Origin: Anaerolineaceae bacterium
Lineage (GTDB): Bacteria; Chloroflexota; Anaerolineae; Anaerolineales; Anaerolineaceae
DNA: 64,000 nt
Assembly: GCA_002702705.1 (NCBI GenBank)
Contig: PABH01000013.1
Location: forward strand, 17,054 to 81,053
Reading direction: 5' to 3'
The notes beneath the pieces were generated by a model that was given only the letters and a program-made list of their open reading frames with translations, did not search any database and was not told the DNA's origin. The position numbers were made by a program, and so were the translations under genes. Position 1 is the stretch's first letter; each line of letters begins with the position of its first letter. Positions 17,034 through 26,236 of this stretch are shown one piece after another.

Positions 17034-17094
17034 CTTTTAATTATAGTGAAATCGTTGAACTCGGTAATATAAAAATAGGGGCGAATTTGTAATG

Positions 17095-17757
17095 GTAGGT
17101 TGGGCAAGGATTGTTTTATCTTAAATTTGTTTGCGGATTAAGATGGTTGAAAATTTTGTCTTTTTGCCACGTGCCCAACGTTTTGGTATGTTTATGAAAT
17201 TTGTTGGGCACGTTTCCATTCGTGTGCCGGGAAGGAAGAGTTAATTTTGCTATCAAGATGCTTGATAACGGGTGCGTGCCCAACCTACCTTGCAAATATA
17301 TCGCTCGAAAGATCATTATTCTTGATACGGCAACGTTTTGGTAAACCAATGAAATTTGTTGGGCACGTGTGCATTGGTGTGCCGGGAAAGAAGGGGAAAT
17401 CTTGCCGTCAAGATGCCTGACAACGGGTGCTTGCCCAACCTACATATGTAATCATATATCTCGAAAGGTCATTATTTTCGGTGCACCAACGTTTTGATAT
17501 GTTTATGAAATTTGTTGGGCATGTGGCCTTCTAAGAATCATGAAGGTGGGAGAAACCTCGCATTCGATGATTTTTGATACCAAGGCCTTGCCCAACCTAC
17601 ATTGGAAAATTTTTATCGAAGACCTTTGTGTGTATTGTGTGTAAAGGGTGCTATAAAGGAACAAACAATTGTTGGGCACATACCTATTTGTGTGCCAGGA
17701 AGGAGGGGACAATTTTGCTATCAAGATGCTTGATAATGGGTGCTTGCCCAACCCGCA
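17095..17757. repeat. Cluster of four REP-like palindromic units
   Basis: Four units: about 17201-17290, 17356-17445, 17511-17606 and 17669-17757. Each opens with TTGTTGGGCAC and closes with TGCCCAAC(C) followed by TAC or CGC. Units 1, 2 and 4 share an inner segment (GTGTGCC-GGAAGGAAG ... CAAGATGCTTGATAACGGGT; type 1). Unit 3 shares the type 2 interior found beside the transposase at 16430. Spacers also repeat (CGAAAG-TCATTATT ... CAACGTTTTG-TATG). A further GTAGGTTGGGCAAGG at about 17095 mirrors the closing arm. No gene is seen between 17034 and 17854. Confidence 0.85.
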
Positions 17758-17854
17758 TTTTATCCCTATCCGAAAAGCTGTATTAAATCTGTGAATTTGA
17801 TACAATACAAATAGGACGTATGAACGACTAGACAATTCGGAGAGGCTTTTATTT

Positions 17855-18967
17855 ATGGCAGAAACGGTGCAACAGCGATTAGATCATCTTACCGCCCCAG
17901 GGAAATATTATGAATCCCTGGAAGATGGTGCTGTACGTTGTTATGCCTGTGCCCACCGTTGTTTGATCAAACCCGGCCGCCGCGGGATCTGCCAGGTGCG
18001 ATTTAACCAGGATGGGGAATTACGTGTGCCTTGGGGTTACGTGGCCGCCATACAGGTTGATCCGATTGAGAAAAAGCCTTTTAATCATTTTTTACCGGGT
18101 TCCGATGCCCTTTCGTTTGGGATGTTAGGTTGTGATTTTCACTGTGGTTACTGCCAGAACTGGCTTACCTCTCAAGTGATGCGCGATCCTAAAGCGGATA
18201 TGGGTGCTTATTATGTGCGCGAAATTACACCGAAAAAAATGGTCAGCATTGCAGATCAACAAAACGCACCCATCCTCGTTTCGACCTATAATGAACCCCT
18301 CATTACAACAGAGTGGGCCATTGAGATTTTTAAAAAAGCAAAACAAGCCGGAATGCAGTGCGCTTATGTTTCCAATGGGAATGCCACGCCGGAAGTGTTA
18401 GATGCAGTTGCTCCGTATTTAAGTGCGTATAAAATTGACCTGAAAAGTATGCGGGATAAAAATTACCGTCAATTGGGCGGTGTATTACAGCATGTACTCG
18501 ATAGTATTGCTTATGCCAAAAAAATCGGCTTATGGGTGGAAGTTGTCACCCTGGTGGTGCCAGGATTTAATGATGACCCGGCTGAACTGTGGGATGCAGC
18601 CCGTTATTTAAGTTCGGTTTCGGTTGATATTCCCTGGCATGTAACCGCATACCATCCGGATTATAAAATGACGGATAATCCTTACACCGAATCCGGCAGT
18701 TTGCAAATTGCTTCTGAAATTGGGCAGGAAGCCGGTCTGAATTTTGTTTATGCCGGGAATTTGCCGGGCCGGGTTGGTTCTTTGGAAAACACCTTTTGTC
18801 CGCACTGTAATTTTTTGTTAATTACGCGCAATGGATATATCGTCCGGGATTACCGCATTACGGCCCAGGGTCACTGCCCGCGCTGCGGCAAAAGCATCCC
18901 CGGAATATGGACCAACGAACCAAGCAAGGTGCGCTTGGATGGGTGGGGTACGCCACACCGCATTTAA
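17855..18967 (+). CDS. amrS: AmmeMemoRadiSam-type radical SAM enzyme
   Basis: A 370-residue radical SAM protein related to pyruvate-formate-lyase activase. The [4Fe-4S]/SAM motif is CDFHCGYC (about residues 89-96), preceded by a Cys-rich N-terminus (CYACAHRC, GICQVRF) and followed by a C-terminal CXXC pair (CPHCNF, CPRCGK) that may bind zinc or a second cluster. This arrangement matches AmrS of the AmmeMemoRadiSam system. Its Memo and AMMECR1 partners are not in the window, and the reaction catalysed is unknown. ATG 17855 follows GGAGAGG. The gene overlaps the convergent elp3 stop by four bases. Confidence 0.88.
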   Translation: MAETVQQRLDHLTAPGKYYESLEDGAVRCYACAHRCLIKPGRRGICQVRFNQDGELRVPWGYVAAIQVDPIEKKPFNHFLPGSDALSFGMLGCDFHCGYCQNWLTSQVMRDPKADMGAYYVREITPKKMVSIADQQNAPILVSTYNEPLITTEWAIEIFKKAKQAGMQCAYVSNGNATPEVLDAVAPYLSAYKIDLKSMRDKNYRQLGGVLQHVLDSIAYAKKIGLWVEVVTLVVPGFNDDPAELWDAARYLSSVSVDIPWHVTAYHPDYKMTDNPYTESGSLQIASEIGQEAGLNFVYAGNLPGRVGSLENTFCPHCNFLLITRNGYIVRDYRITAQGHCPRCGKSIPGIWTNEPSKVRLDGWGTPHRI

Positions 18968-20592
18968 TCAGCGGAGACAGGTTTTACCATATATAATTTG
19001 CCGCGTAAAAAGCCACGCGACTGGTAATATTTTCGGGTGCCGATGGCAGCAATAACAGCCAGGTTTTGGAAACCGTGTGCCGCTGCAATTTTTTCAGCTG
19101 TTTCAATTAACTGCGTCCCCAAACCAATATGTTGGGCTGCCCCTTCTTTTTCCGCACCGACCGCCAGAGATTGCCCGTAAACATGAATTTCACGGATCAG
19201 CGCGGCATTTCGCAAATCTTCAAAGTCTAAATCAGCGGTGGGGTGATTTTCTGCTGTATCTTGCGGTAAAGAGAGCCGTAAATAACCAGCGATTTTGCCA
19301 TCCGGGGTGCGGTAGTGTAAAAAGTGTTCTTCCGCATAGGCCGGAGAGTAGGTGAAATCTTCCAAAGTCAGGTCTTCTACATCCACCTTTTGTTTGCGGA
19401 CTTCATTACAACGGATGCAGTTACAGCGCTCACCGCGGCGGTGCACTTCGGCCAGCACGTCTTGACGCAGGCTGGTGCGTTTGTTGCCCTGCACGACATG
19501 GTGGGAAGGAATATCACGAATGATTCGGTTCACCCGGCAGTAGGGTTGAATGCTGGGTTTTATATCCGCGATCAAATTGACTAATTCTCGTTGGGTGTAA
19601 GGGGTGTAATCCCCATTTTGCCAGTAGGTATATAGCTCTGTCCCTTCCAACAGTTGAGTGGGGTAAATTTTCATTTCGTCGGGGGCGTACCCATCTTTCC
19701 ATAGTTTTTCAAAATCAAGGCGGTCAATTTCTGTGGTGGCGCCCAGCAAATTGGGCATCCAGTGTAATACAATCTTAAATCCGGCGGCTCGCAGTAATGC
19801 AGTGGCTCGCAGCGCTTCGGCGGCAGTGTGACCACGTTTATTTAATTCCAAAACACGGTCGTTTAAGGACTGCACACCCATCTGGACTTTGGTAACACCC
19901 AGATATCGCAGCCAGGCCAGTTCTTTGGCGTTGATCTCATCCGGGCGGGTTTCGATTACCAGGCCGACGTTGCGGTGGGGAGCACTCTCATTCAATTGGT
20001 GTGCTTCCATCAGGTTGGCCGAATCCACCCCATTCATGGCATCATAACAGCGTTTGACAAACTCTTCCTGGTAATCCTTACGGTATGAACTCCATGTGCC
20101 GCCCAGAATGAGCAGTTCAATTTTATCGGTGGGGTGTCCAACGGCTTTATAGGAATCCAAACGTGATTTAACCTGTAAATAAGGGTCAAAATTGTTTTGG
20201 AATGCACGGGATGCACCGGGTTCGTCCACCAGGTAACTCTTTGGCATGCGCACATCATCTGGGCAAAAAATACATTTTCCCGGACAGGGATAGGGTTTGG
20301 TTAAGACAGTGACTGTCGTTACACCGGACAAACTGCGGATCGGTTTCATACGAATCCGTTCCAGCAAACTGTTATCTTTTTCCGTTTCCCCTTCGGCGAT
20401 CTGGCGGCGATATTCCGCGACGAGAATGGCTTTGGAAATATAACCGCCCTTGGCAAGGGGGTAACTTCGTAGTGATTTAACCACATCCTCACCCTGCCGG
20501 ACTTCTTCCAGCACAATTCGGGCAATATCTAGTTTTTCTGTTGTTACTTTATGACGCTGCATCCAGCGTTCAAAATCTAAAGGATCTCTCAT
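18964..20592 (-). CDS. elp3: Elp3-type tRNA uridine-34 modification enzyme (radical SAM/GNAT)
   Basis: Radical SAM domain with CPGKCIFCPDD (CX3CX2C), followed by EVHRRGERCNCIRCNEVR, and a C-terminal GNAT acetyltransferase domain (GLGTQLIETAEKIA; YYQSRGF near the end). This is the bacterial/archaeal Elp3 layout; it uses acetyl-CoA and SAM to install carboxymethyl groups on wobble uridines. I chose ATG 20592 (MRDPLDFERW, 542 residues). The longer reading from 20646 overlaps the divergent gene's start and promoter and adds 18 residues not expected in the family. The stop overlaps the amrS stop. Confidence 0.9.
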   Translation of the reverse strand: MRDPLDFERWMQRHKVTTEKLDIARIVLEEVRQGEDVVKSLRSYPLAKGGYISKAILVAEYRRQIAEGETEKDNSLLERIRMKPIRSLSGVTTVTVLTKPYPCPGKCIFCPDDVRMPKSYLVDEPGASRAFQNNFDPYLQVKSRLDSYKAVGHPTDKIELLILGGTWSSYRKDYQEEFVKRCYDAMNGVDSANLMEAHQLNESAPHRNVGLVIETRPDEINAKELAWLRYLGVTKVQMGVQSLNDRVLELNKRGHTAAEALRATALLRAAGFKIVLHWMPNLLGATTEIDRLDFEKLWKDGYAPDEMKIYPTQLLEGTELYTYWQNGDYTPYTQRELVNLIADIKPSIQPYCRVNRIIRDIPSHHVVQGNKRTSLRQDVLAEVHRRGERCNCIRCNEVRKQKVDVEDLTLEDFTYSPAYAEEHFLHYRTPDGKIAGYLRLSLPQDTAENHPTADLDFEDLRNAALIREIHVYGQSLAVGAEKEGAAQHIGLGTQLIETAEKIAAAHGFQNLAVIAAIGTRKYYQSRGFLRGKLYMVKPVSAD

Positions 20593-20608
20593 TTTTTTAT
20601 TTCTACCT

Positions 20609-20628
20609 GTTATAATCGGTTCACGATG
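20609..20628 (+). promoter_or_regulatory. Extended -10 promoter placed for a leaderless start
   Basis: TGTTATAAT (20608-20616) is a consensus extended -10. Transcription is expected to begin at about 20623-20626, which is at the ATG itself (20626-20628). No Shine-Dalgarno precedes that ATG. Confidence 0.5.
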
Positions 20629-21381
20629 AAAACGGAAACGATTCAATATTTATTGGACATTAATCGTCAATTTTACCAGAAATTCGGCGATGCGTTTGCA
20701 GCCACCCGGCGGCGTATTCAACCCGGCATTTATGAGTTGTTAGAGAAACTTCCAAAACACGGCCATTGGCTGGATTTAGGCTGTGGTTCTGGTGCTTTAT
20801 CGCAGGTTTGGATTCAACAGGTGCGCTCCGGCAGTTACACGGGGCTTGATTTTTCGGAACCCCTTTTAAAGGAAGCTCGGCGCAGCCTGGCAGAACAAGA
20901 TTTGCCGCACGACCTGGAGGTTAATTTTTACAAAGCTGATTTATTGGATGCTGGGTGGGTTAAAGCAGCCACGCGTGAACAATACGATGGGGTTTTTTGT
21001 TTTGCGGCTATGCATCATTTACCTGATCATCAAAATCACTTAAAGCTGGTGAAGACCGTGCGTTCTTTACTTCCCGAGGGCGGCACCTTCATTCATTCTA
21101 ACTGGCAGTTTCAAAACAGTCCCAAATTAAAAGCACGGGTACAGCCCTGGTCGGCGGTGGGGATAAAAGAAGCCGATGTGGAAACGGGGGATACCTTGCT
21201 CGATTGGCGGTTTGCATTGCCAGGACAAGAAGAGGAGATTGGGTACCGGTATGTTCACTTGTTTTCGGAGGATGAATTAAATCAGTTGGCCTCTGAGAGT
21301 AGTTTTGAGGTGGCGGAAACCTTTTATTCGGATGGTACTGGCGGCCGGTTAGGTTTGTATCAAATCTGGCGGGCGAAATAG
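20626..21381 (+). CDS. Class I SAM-dependent methyltransferase
   Basis: A 251-residue cytosolic protein. Motif I is WLDLGCGSGALSQ (about residues 48-60), followed by acidic motif TGLDFSEPLL (about 73) and a GVFCFAAMHHLPD segment (about 125-137), the Methyltransf_11/25 pattern. Substrate unknown; small molecules, lipids or tRNA are all possible. There is no ribosome binding site before the ATG, and the -10 box ends nine bases upstream, suggesting leaderless translation. It is divergent from elp3, and its stop is four bases from the convergent regulator gene's stop. Confidence 0.82.
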   Translation: MKTETIQYLLDINRQFYQKFGDAFAATRRRIQPGIYELLEKLPKHGHWLDLGCGSGALSQVWIQQVRSGSYTGLDFSEPLLKEARRSLAEQDLPHDLEVNFYKADLLDAGWVKAATREQYDGVFCFAAMHHLPDHQNHLKLVKTVRSLLPEGGTFIHSNWQFQNSPKLKARVQPWSAVGIKEADVETGDTLLDWRFALPGQEEEIGYRYVHLFSEDELNQLASESSFEVAETFYSDGTGGRLGLYQIWRAK

Positions 21382-21385
21382 GTGG

Positions 21386-21841
21386 TTAACAACCATCTCG
21401 GCGACGCATCACCTGTCGGCAGTAACCCAGCGCAGTAGCTCGCCCAACGGATTGGGCGCTGGTTTGAGTTTCTAGTTTTTGTTTGATGGCGGCAATATGT
21501 AAATTCACCGTACGCCGCGACAGATTTAGTTTATAGGCGATCTGTTTGCTGGTATACCCCAATGCCAAATAGTTTAACACCTCTCGCTGGCGTGGGCTGA
21601 GGATTACACCCGCCGGGTGCTGTTCTTTGTAGGGTGAGGGGGAATCCGGTAGAGATACAACCAACCAAGAACCAAACGGGGTGACTTTCACCGCGGCAGG
21701 GTCTTTAGGAAACAGTAGTTCAAACGGTTGGAAGGATTGCCATTCCCCCTGACTGAGTGCCTTAATGATCGCCTGGGTGCTTTGATCCTTTTCCAGAAAG
21801 ATAATGGTCTGTGCGTTAAGAAAAAATAGAATTTTTGTCAT
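21386..21841 (-). CDS. LuxR-family transcriptional regulator
   Basis: A 151-residue protein. The C-terminal 65 residues form a LuxR/NarL winged helix: LSPRQREVLNYLALGYTSKQ, then a recognition helix in LSRRTVNLHIAAIKQKL. The N-terminal ~75 residues are not a receiver domain (no phospho-acceptor Asp) and are not recognised; they may sense a ligand. The promoter is clear on the minus strand: TTGACT (21888-21893), 17 bases, CATAAT (21865-21870). A palindrome AGAACATAAATTCT follows two bases after the -10, suggesting autoregulation. There is no Shine-Dalgarno and the predicted leader is short. Confidence 0.85.
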   Translation of the reverse strand: MTKILFFLNAQTIIFLEKDQSTQAIIKALSQGEWQSFQPFELLFPKDPAAVKVTPFGSWLVVSLPDSPSPYKEQHPAGVILSPRQREVLNYLALGYTSKQIAYKLNLSRRTVNLHIAAIKQKLETQTSAQSVGRATALGYCRQVMRRRDGC

Positions 21842-21848
21842 GGGTTTT

Positions 21849-21893
21849 AGAATTTATGTTCTAAATTATGACAGAAAATAACGGATGAGTCAA
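21849..21893 (-). promoter_or_regulatory. Promoter and probable self-operator of the LuxR-type gene
   Basis: Minus strand: TTGACT, 17-base spacer, CATAAT, two bases, then AGAACATAAATTCT (21849-21862), embedded in a longer inverted repeat TTTAGAA/TTCTAAA (21846-21865). The palindrome covers the expected start site. A near-identical site with the same geometry is at 31818-31831. Confidence 0.65.
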
Positions 21894-21901
21894 GAAAAAT
21901 A

Positions 21902-23926
21902 TTATCTGACTCCCGCTGCAAAATCAAATCTCCAAGGCCCTTCCAACACGATATGTTCGTAATAATAAATGATTTGGTTTGCAAAAAAATCCGTCATATC
22001 TTCTGGCTTATCCAGAACATCAACTGCCATTACACCCGGTGTGGAGAAGTCGCAATTGATCTCGATGCCTTCATTTGCTTTAAGCTTTTCTTTAAAGGCT
22101 TTGCAGTCATTTTCTGGACCATACCAGGCTGTCGATGCCACCAGCCGTTCTACGATCAATTGGTAATTTTCCAATCCCCAATCTGATGGGCGGACGGCAA
22201 GATATTCACTGCAGACCTGATTTTGAGCTGAGTTATCAATCTGATCAGACCGGATTTGGTTTAAAAAGAGATCATTGCCACGGTAATGCAAAAAGACTTG
22301 GTTGCCAGAATAGATAAATGGATCAGCCGGTTTTTCAAAACACAGGGTGAATTTTACAGCCGTATCGGTTAATTTAATATGAGTAATTGTTACCGGAATC
22401 TGATTTACAGTTGTTGTTTGATTAACATTAAAATCTCCAGTTACCCATTCACCTTGGAATTTTTGATCGTGATTGGGATTCCAAAAGATGGAATACATAT
22501 TCTGAAAGTAACTACGTGTTTGTGGCAGATCGGTTACCTTTCTTGATTCAAAAGTCCAGATCACCGGAAAATCAATTGTTTCATTCCACAGAATCACCTG
22601 TTTTCCATCCGGAGACCAAACTGGTTTTTTCTCTAATTCCATTTCAGTCGGACGAGACATCAAACGTGTTTCTACCGGCAACAATTGGTTTGTTTTTTGA
22701 TCACTTGTCAGCCAAACCACACGATCACCGGGGGAATCCATGTTGGTTAACCGCACGGCTGCCAGTAAACTCTCCCCATTTGGTGACCAATATACTTTTT
22801 TGATGCCGCCAGCCAATTGCATACTTCCGGTTGGTTTTCCATCCAAATCCCGAAAGGTCAGTTGATCACAACCCGGCAAGGGTTCAACGGTTTGTTCCAC
22901 AACACATTCATCTGGCCTACTAACTGCCTGCGGTTGTTTTGGGTTTAATTCAACCCACTGACCGGATAAAGTCTCCCAAATTGGTGTGGGTTCTTCATTC
23001 AGCGTACTATACCAATAACCCTGAACATCCAATTCGGAAATTCCATTGATCGTTGAAAACACCGTTCCAGCCTGCCAAAGATACCCATTTTCCATTTCTC
23101 CCACATAACGCAGTACATTCATCCCTACTGGAGAGAGTGGTTTTGTTTGGTTCATTTCAAGGTCGAAAAGCATTAGACGTTCAATCCCATCGACCTGTTG
23201 GATAAAAACAAAGGATTTATTGTCTATCCAGCGGGCTTCCCGTATATATTGAGTGTATTCAGCAACCACTTCTCTGGTTGTGAAGTTATATAGTTTTAAA
23301 ATCTTTTCACCAAAAAAGTGATCAAGCGGGGTGGAAATTAATAAGCCCAACCGTCCGTCCGGGGAAACAGCTTGTAACACAGTTTGTTCATTACGGCGGT
23401 AATAGATTTGTTGGTCTGTTTTCCCTTTATCATCCATTAAATAGATCCCATATCCACCGGCGGCAGGATTTTTACTAATGGCTTCGTGATAAAAATCGAT
23501 CGATACGATAAACTCGTTATTTGTGAATTGATAAACAGTTTGTGCAGGTAATTCGGTAGGTATTCCAGCCGGCTGAGAGGTGGAATGGGGAGTTAAGGGC
23601 AGAAAGTCCTGGAATAACCGAAAAATTAAAGCTGCAGCCCCTACCATAAATAAGATAATTCCGATAAACTGGGCAACCTGAAAAAACCTGACATGATTCT
23701 GGGGTCGTTTAAAATCAGACGGGGTTAATTTGTTCCGGAATTGGTCAAACCTGGTTTTTAAAACCTGTTTTTCGCTTTCTGTTGGCATCATGATTTGATT
23801 GATCCATTCGGATGTTTCGAGCAATTTATCAAGGTCAGGGTCGTTGTTTGCCTTTCCTGTTGATTGGTTATGAATGATTTGATCCAATTTTTCAGAAAAC
23901 AAGTCCGCATTTTTATGATTAGTCAT
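21902..23926 (-). CDS. Membrane anti-sigma/sensor protein with extracytoplasmic beta-propeller
   Basis: A 674-residue protein. The N-terminal ~80 residues are charged and cytoplasmic. One membrane helix (about residues 85-107) is followed by a large exterior region with TolB/WD40-like repeats (GYGIYLMDDKGK, AVSPDGRLGLL, WSPNGESLLAAVR, WSPDGKQVILW). A further C-terminal beta region follows. The start codon overlaps the ECF sigma factor gene by eight bases, so the two are translationally coupled. This gene order and topology suggest an anti-sigma factor or membrane regulator of that sigma factor. No classical zinc anti-sigma motif is seen. This role is inferred. Confidence 0.7.
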   Translation of the reverse strand: MTNHKNADLFSEKLDQIIHNQSTGKANNDPDLDKLLETSEWINQIMMPTESEKQVLKTRFDQFRNKLTPSDFKRPQNHVRFFQVAQFIGIILFMVGAAALIFRLFQDFLPLTPHSTSQPAGIPTELPAQTVYQFTNNEFIVSIDFYHEAISKNPAAGGYGIYLMDDKGKTDQQIYYRRNEQTVLQAVSPDGRLGLLISTPLDHFFGEKILKLYNFTTREVVAEYTQYIREARWIDNKSFVFIQQVDGIERLMLFDLEMNQTKPLSPVGMNVLRYVGEMENGYLWQAGTVFSTINGISELDVQGYWYSTLNEEPTPIWETLSGQWVELNPKQPQAVSRPDECVVEQTVEPLPGCDQLTFRDLDGKPTGSMQLAGGIKKVYWSPNGESLLAAVRLTNMDSPGDRVVWLTSDQKTNQLLPVETRLMSRPTEMELEKKPVWSPDGKQVILWNETIDFPVIWTFESRKVTDLPQTRSYFQNMYSIFWNPNHDQKFQGEWVTGDFNVNQTTTVNQIPVTITHIKLTDTAVKFTLCFEKPADPFIYSGNQVFLHYRGNDLFLNQIRSDQIDNSAQNQVCSEYLAVRPSDWGLENYQLIVERLVASTAWYGPENDCKAFKEKLKANEGIEINCDFSTPGVMAVDVLDKPEDMTDFFANQIIYYYEHIVLEGPWRFDFAAGVR

Positions 23927-24482
23927 GCTTCACCTCGTACTGATTTTCCTTTTCTAACATGTACTCTCTTAATTTGCGAACTGTGCGAAATAAAATCACG
24001 GCTACATTTTGTTCGCTAATTGACGTTATCGCTGATATTTTCCGGTTGGTTAATCGTGCTCCAAATTTTAGAGCTAATAATTCATTCTCCCGCGGGGAGA
24101 GCCTTTTTATCGCACAATGTAATCGAAGTCGTTCTTCATTTTGAATCACACAGTCTTCGAGCGGTTTCTGACCATTGTCATGTTGCTTAACCCATTCCCA
24201 AGGTATCCATTTTTTTCTATTAACTGCCCGCAGCCAATCAATGAATAAATTGCGAGTGATAGCAAATAACCATGCCTCAAAGGGGCTGTTCTGGTTTTTA
24301 TATCGGTAGTAGTTCTTAAAGATTCGTTCAAAAACTTGAGAAGTCAGGTCTTGGGCTGCATGCGTTTCACCTGTCCTATATAACAGATAAGCAAATACTC
24401 GCTCATAGTATGTTTGGTAAAGCTCAATAAAGACGTCCTGATCAGTTTTGGTTTGTTTTTCCCAGACTTCTTTAGGTGGCAT
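23919..24482 (-). CDS. ECF-type RNA polymerase sigma factor
   Basis: A 187-residue sigma-70 family protein with only regions 2 and 4. Region 2 is IELYQTYYERVFAYLLYRTG through SPFEAWLFAITRNLFIDWLR (about residues 18-82), which includes the core-binding and -10 recognition helices. Region 4 is LSPRENELLALKFGARLTNR onward (about 125-170), a helix-turn-helix for the -35. It heads a two-gene unit with the overlapping membrane protein that probably controls it. The stimulus is unknown. Confidence 0.92.
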   Translation of the reverse strand: MPPKEVWEKQTKTDQDVFIELYQTYYERVFAYLLYRTGETHAAQDLTSQVFERIFKNYYRYKNQNSPFEAWLFAITRNLFIDWLRAVNRKKWIPWEWVKQHDNGQKPLEDCVIQNEERLRLHCAIKRLSPRENELLALKFGARLTNRKISAITSISEQNVAVILFRTVRKLREYMLEKENQYEVKHD

Positions 24483-24781
24483 GTGGATAGACCCTCTCTC
24501 AAAAAAATGAGTTCACTGGTTAAAACGATGGCAATTTGATTCTATTACAAATATGAGAAAGAAAATTTTAAAAAGATTAAAAATGAAGGTTTTGGGACAA
24601 TAGTAAAATTAACCTTCCTTTCATGATAAGTAAAGAAGACCCATCACTTATTCGATAGTTTGAAGGTACGAATCACCCCTGGAATACATAATATTACTTC
24701 GCTGCTTTTTGTAGTGCAACGGAGATAATAATAACGCTGTTATGAAATTAAAGAGATAGATAATGATCAAAAAGATCGGCG
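24483..24781. other. Intergenic region upstream of the sigma factor
   Basis: AT-rich interval between the sigma factor start and the gatB stop. A weak inverted repeat (AAGGTT near 24587, AACCTT near 24612) is the only structure seen. No gene. Confidence 0.4.
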
Positions 24782-26218
24782 CTATTGATCCAATAAATCC
24801 TTCAGAATCTGCTGCGCCAATTTTGGATCGGCTTTGCCGCGCATTTCACGCATCACCTGCCCGGTGAACCAGCCTATCAGGGTGGTTTTGCCTTCTTTAT
24901 AAGCGCTCACTTCGGAGGGGTTGTTTTCCAAGATTTTTTTCACAACATCGCGGATGGCGGAATCGTCACTGACGAGGCCCAACCCTTCGGATTCAACAAT
25001 TTTCTCCGGAGCCAATCCGGATTCTTCCACCTTTTTTAACAAATTTTTTCCGGTGGAGGTGTTGATCTTACCGGCATCGACCATTTTTAATATATCGGCC
25101 ATAAACTGCGGGGTTAGTTTCAACTGCTGTGCGGTTTTTCCTTCATCATTTAACATCCGCATGACATCATTTAACAGATAGTTGGATACCCGTTTGGGAT
25201 CACCACCGTACGCTTTTACCGCACTTTCAAAATAATCGGATAAACCTCGTTCCGTAGTTAAAATATCCGCATCATATAAGGGGAGCTGGTATTCTTCCAT
25301 AAACCGTTGGCGTCTTGCCAGGGGCAACTCCGGAAAATCTTTAAGGATACTTTCCAGCCAGGCCTCATCCAAACGAACCGGTAGGAGATCGGGTTCACGG
25401 AAGTAACGGTAATCGGCCTCAGTTTCTTTGGAACGCATTTTTTTGAGTTCATTTTTATTCTCGTCCCAATCCAGCGTCCAGGCGCGTACTTTGTTTCCGG
25501 CTTCTACTTCCCGAACCTGCCGGGCAAATTCATGTTCAATGGCGTTACGCACATTGTCAATCGAGTTGACGTTTTTGATTTCGGTTTTGGTAAATAATTC
25601 CGTAGAGCCTTTTGGCCGGATGGAAACATTCCCATCACAGCGTAAATGGCCTTTTTCCATATCCGCTTCCGAAATTCCCAACCAGCGTAATAACTGGCGC
25701 AACCGCAAGAGGTATTGGGCAGCTTCATCCGCGCTGCGAATATCAGGGGCTGTTACCATTTCAATTAAAGGCACACCGCAGCGATTAAAGTCGATAAAGC
25801 GGCGGTTGCCCACATTTTTTGTTTTTCCGGCATCTTCTTCGAGGTGTAGTTTTTCAATCCGTACCCGGCGTTGGCTGCCATCCGGCATGGGGATATCCAA
25901 ATAACCGCCTTTTCCCAGAGAAAGATCGTACTGGGAAATTTGATACCCTTTCGGCAGATCGGGGTAAAAATAGTTTTTTCGGTCAAAAAACGATAAGGTG
26001 CGAATTTCTGAATGCATGGCTTTTGCCAACAGGACACCTTTTTCCACGACTGCTTTATTTAATACCGGTAAAACACCGGGCAAACCGGTACAAACCGGAC
26101 AGATATTGGTGTTCGGTTCATCATCCCACGAATCTGCCTTGCAGGAACAAAAGATTTTTGTTGTCGTATTTAACTGGATATGGGTTTCTAAACCAATTAC
26201 AACCTCGTAGTCTGTCAT
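24782..26218 (-). CDS. gatB: Aspartyl/glutamyl-tRNA amidotransferase subunit B
   Basis: A 478-residue protein of standard GatB length: the N-terminal kinase-like cradle with YEVVIGLETHIQL and CPVCTGLPG, the zinc-site Cys in FCSCKAD, and RYFREPDLLPV in the middle. The C-terminal YqeY-like tail domain ends with IGWFTGQVMREMRGKADPKL. GatB phosphorylates mischarged Glu-tRNA(Gln) or Asp-tRNA(Asn), which is then amidated with ammonia from GatA. It is last in the gatC-gatA-DUF4870-gatB order on the minus strand, 18 bases behind the membrane gene. Confidence 0.97.
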   Translation of the reverse strand: MTDYEVVIGLETHIQLNTTTKIFCSCKADSWDDEPNTNICPVCTGLPGVLPVLNKAVVEKGVLLAKAMHSEIRTLSFFDRKNYFYPDLPKGYQISQYDLSLGKGGYLDIPMPDGSQRRVRIEKLHLEEDAGKTKNVGNRRFIDFNRCGVPLIEMVTAPDIRSADEAAQYLLRLRQLLRWLGISEADMEKGHLRCDGNVSIRPKGSTELFTKTEIKNVNSIDNVRNAIEHEFARQVREVEAGNKVRAWTLDWDENKNELKKMRSKETEADYRYFREPDLLPVRLDEAWLESILKDFPELPLARRQRFMEEYQLPLYDADILTTERGLSDYFESAVKAYGGDPKRVSNYLLNDVMRMLNDEGKTAQQLKLTPQFMADILKMVDAGKINTSTGKNLLKKVEESGLAPEKIVESEGLGLVSDDSAIRDVVKKILENNPSEVSAYKEGKTTLIGWFTGQVMREMRGKADPKLAQQILKDLLDQ

Positions 26219-26236
26219 GTCTGCCTCCTCAATAAT

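Noticed and set aside
16430..17757. CRISPR array
   Set aside because: Repeat units are long (~90 bases), palindromic and variable, with irregular spacing, and an HUH transposase lies between them. No cas genes.
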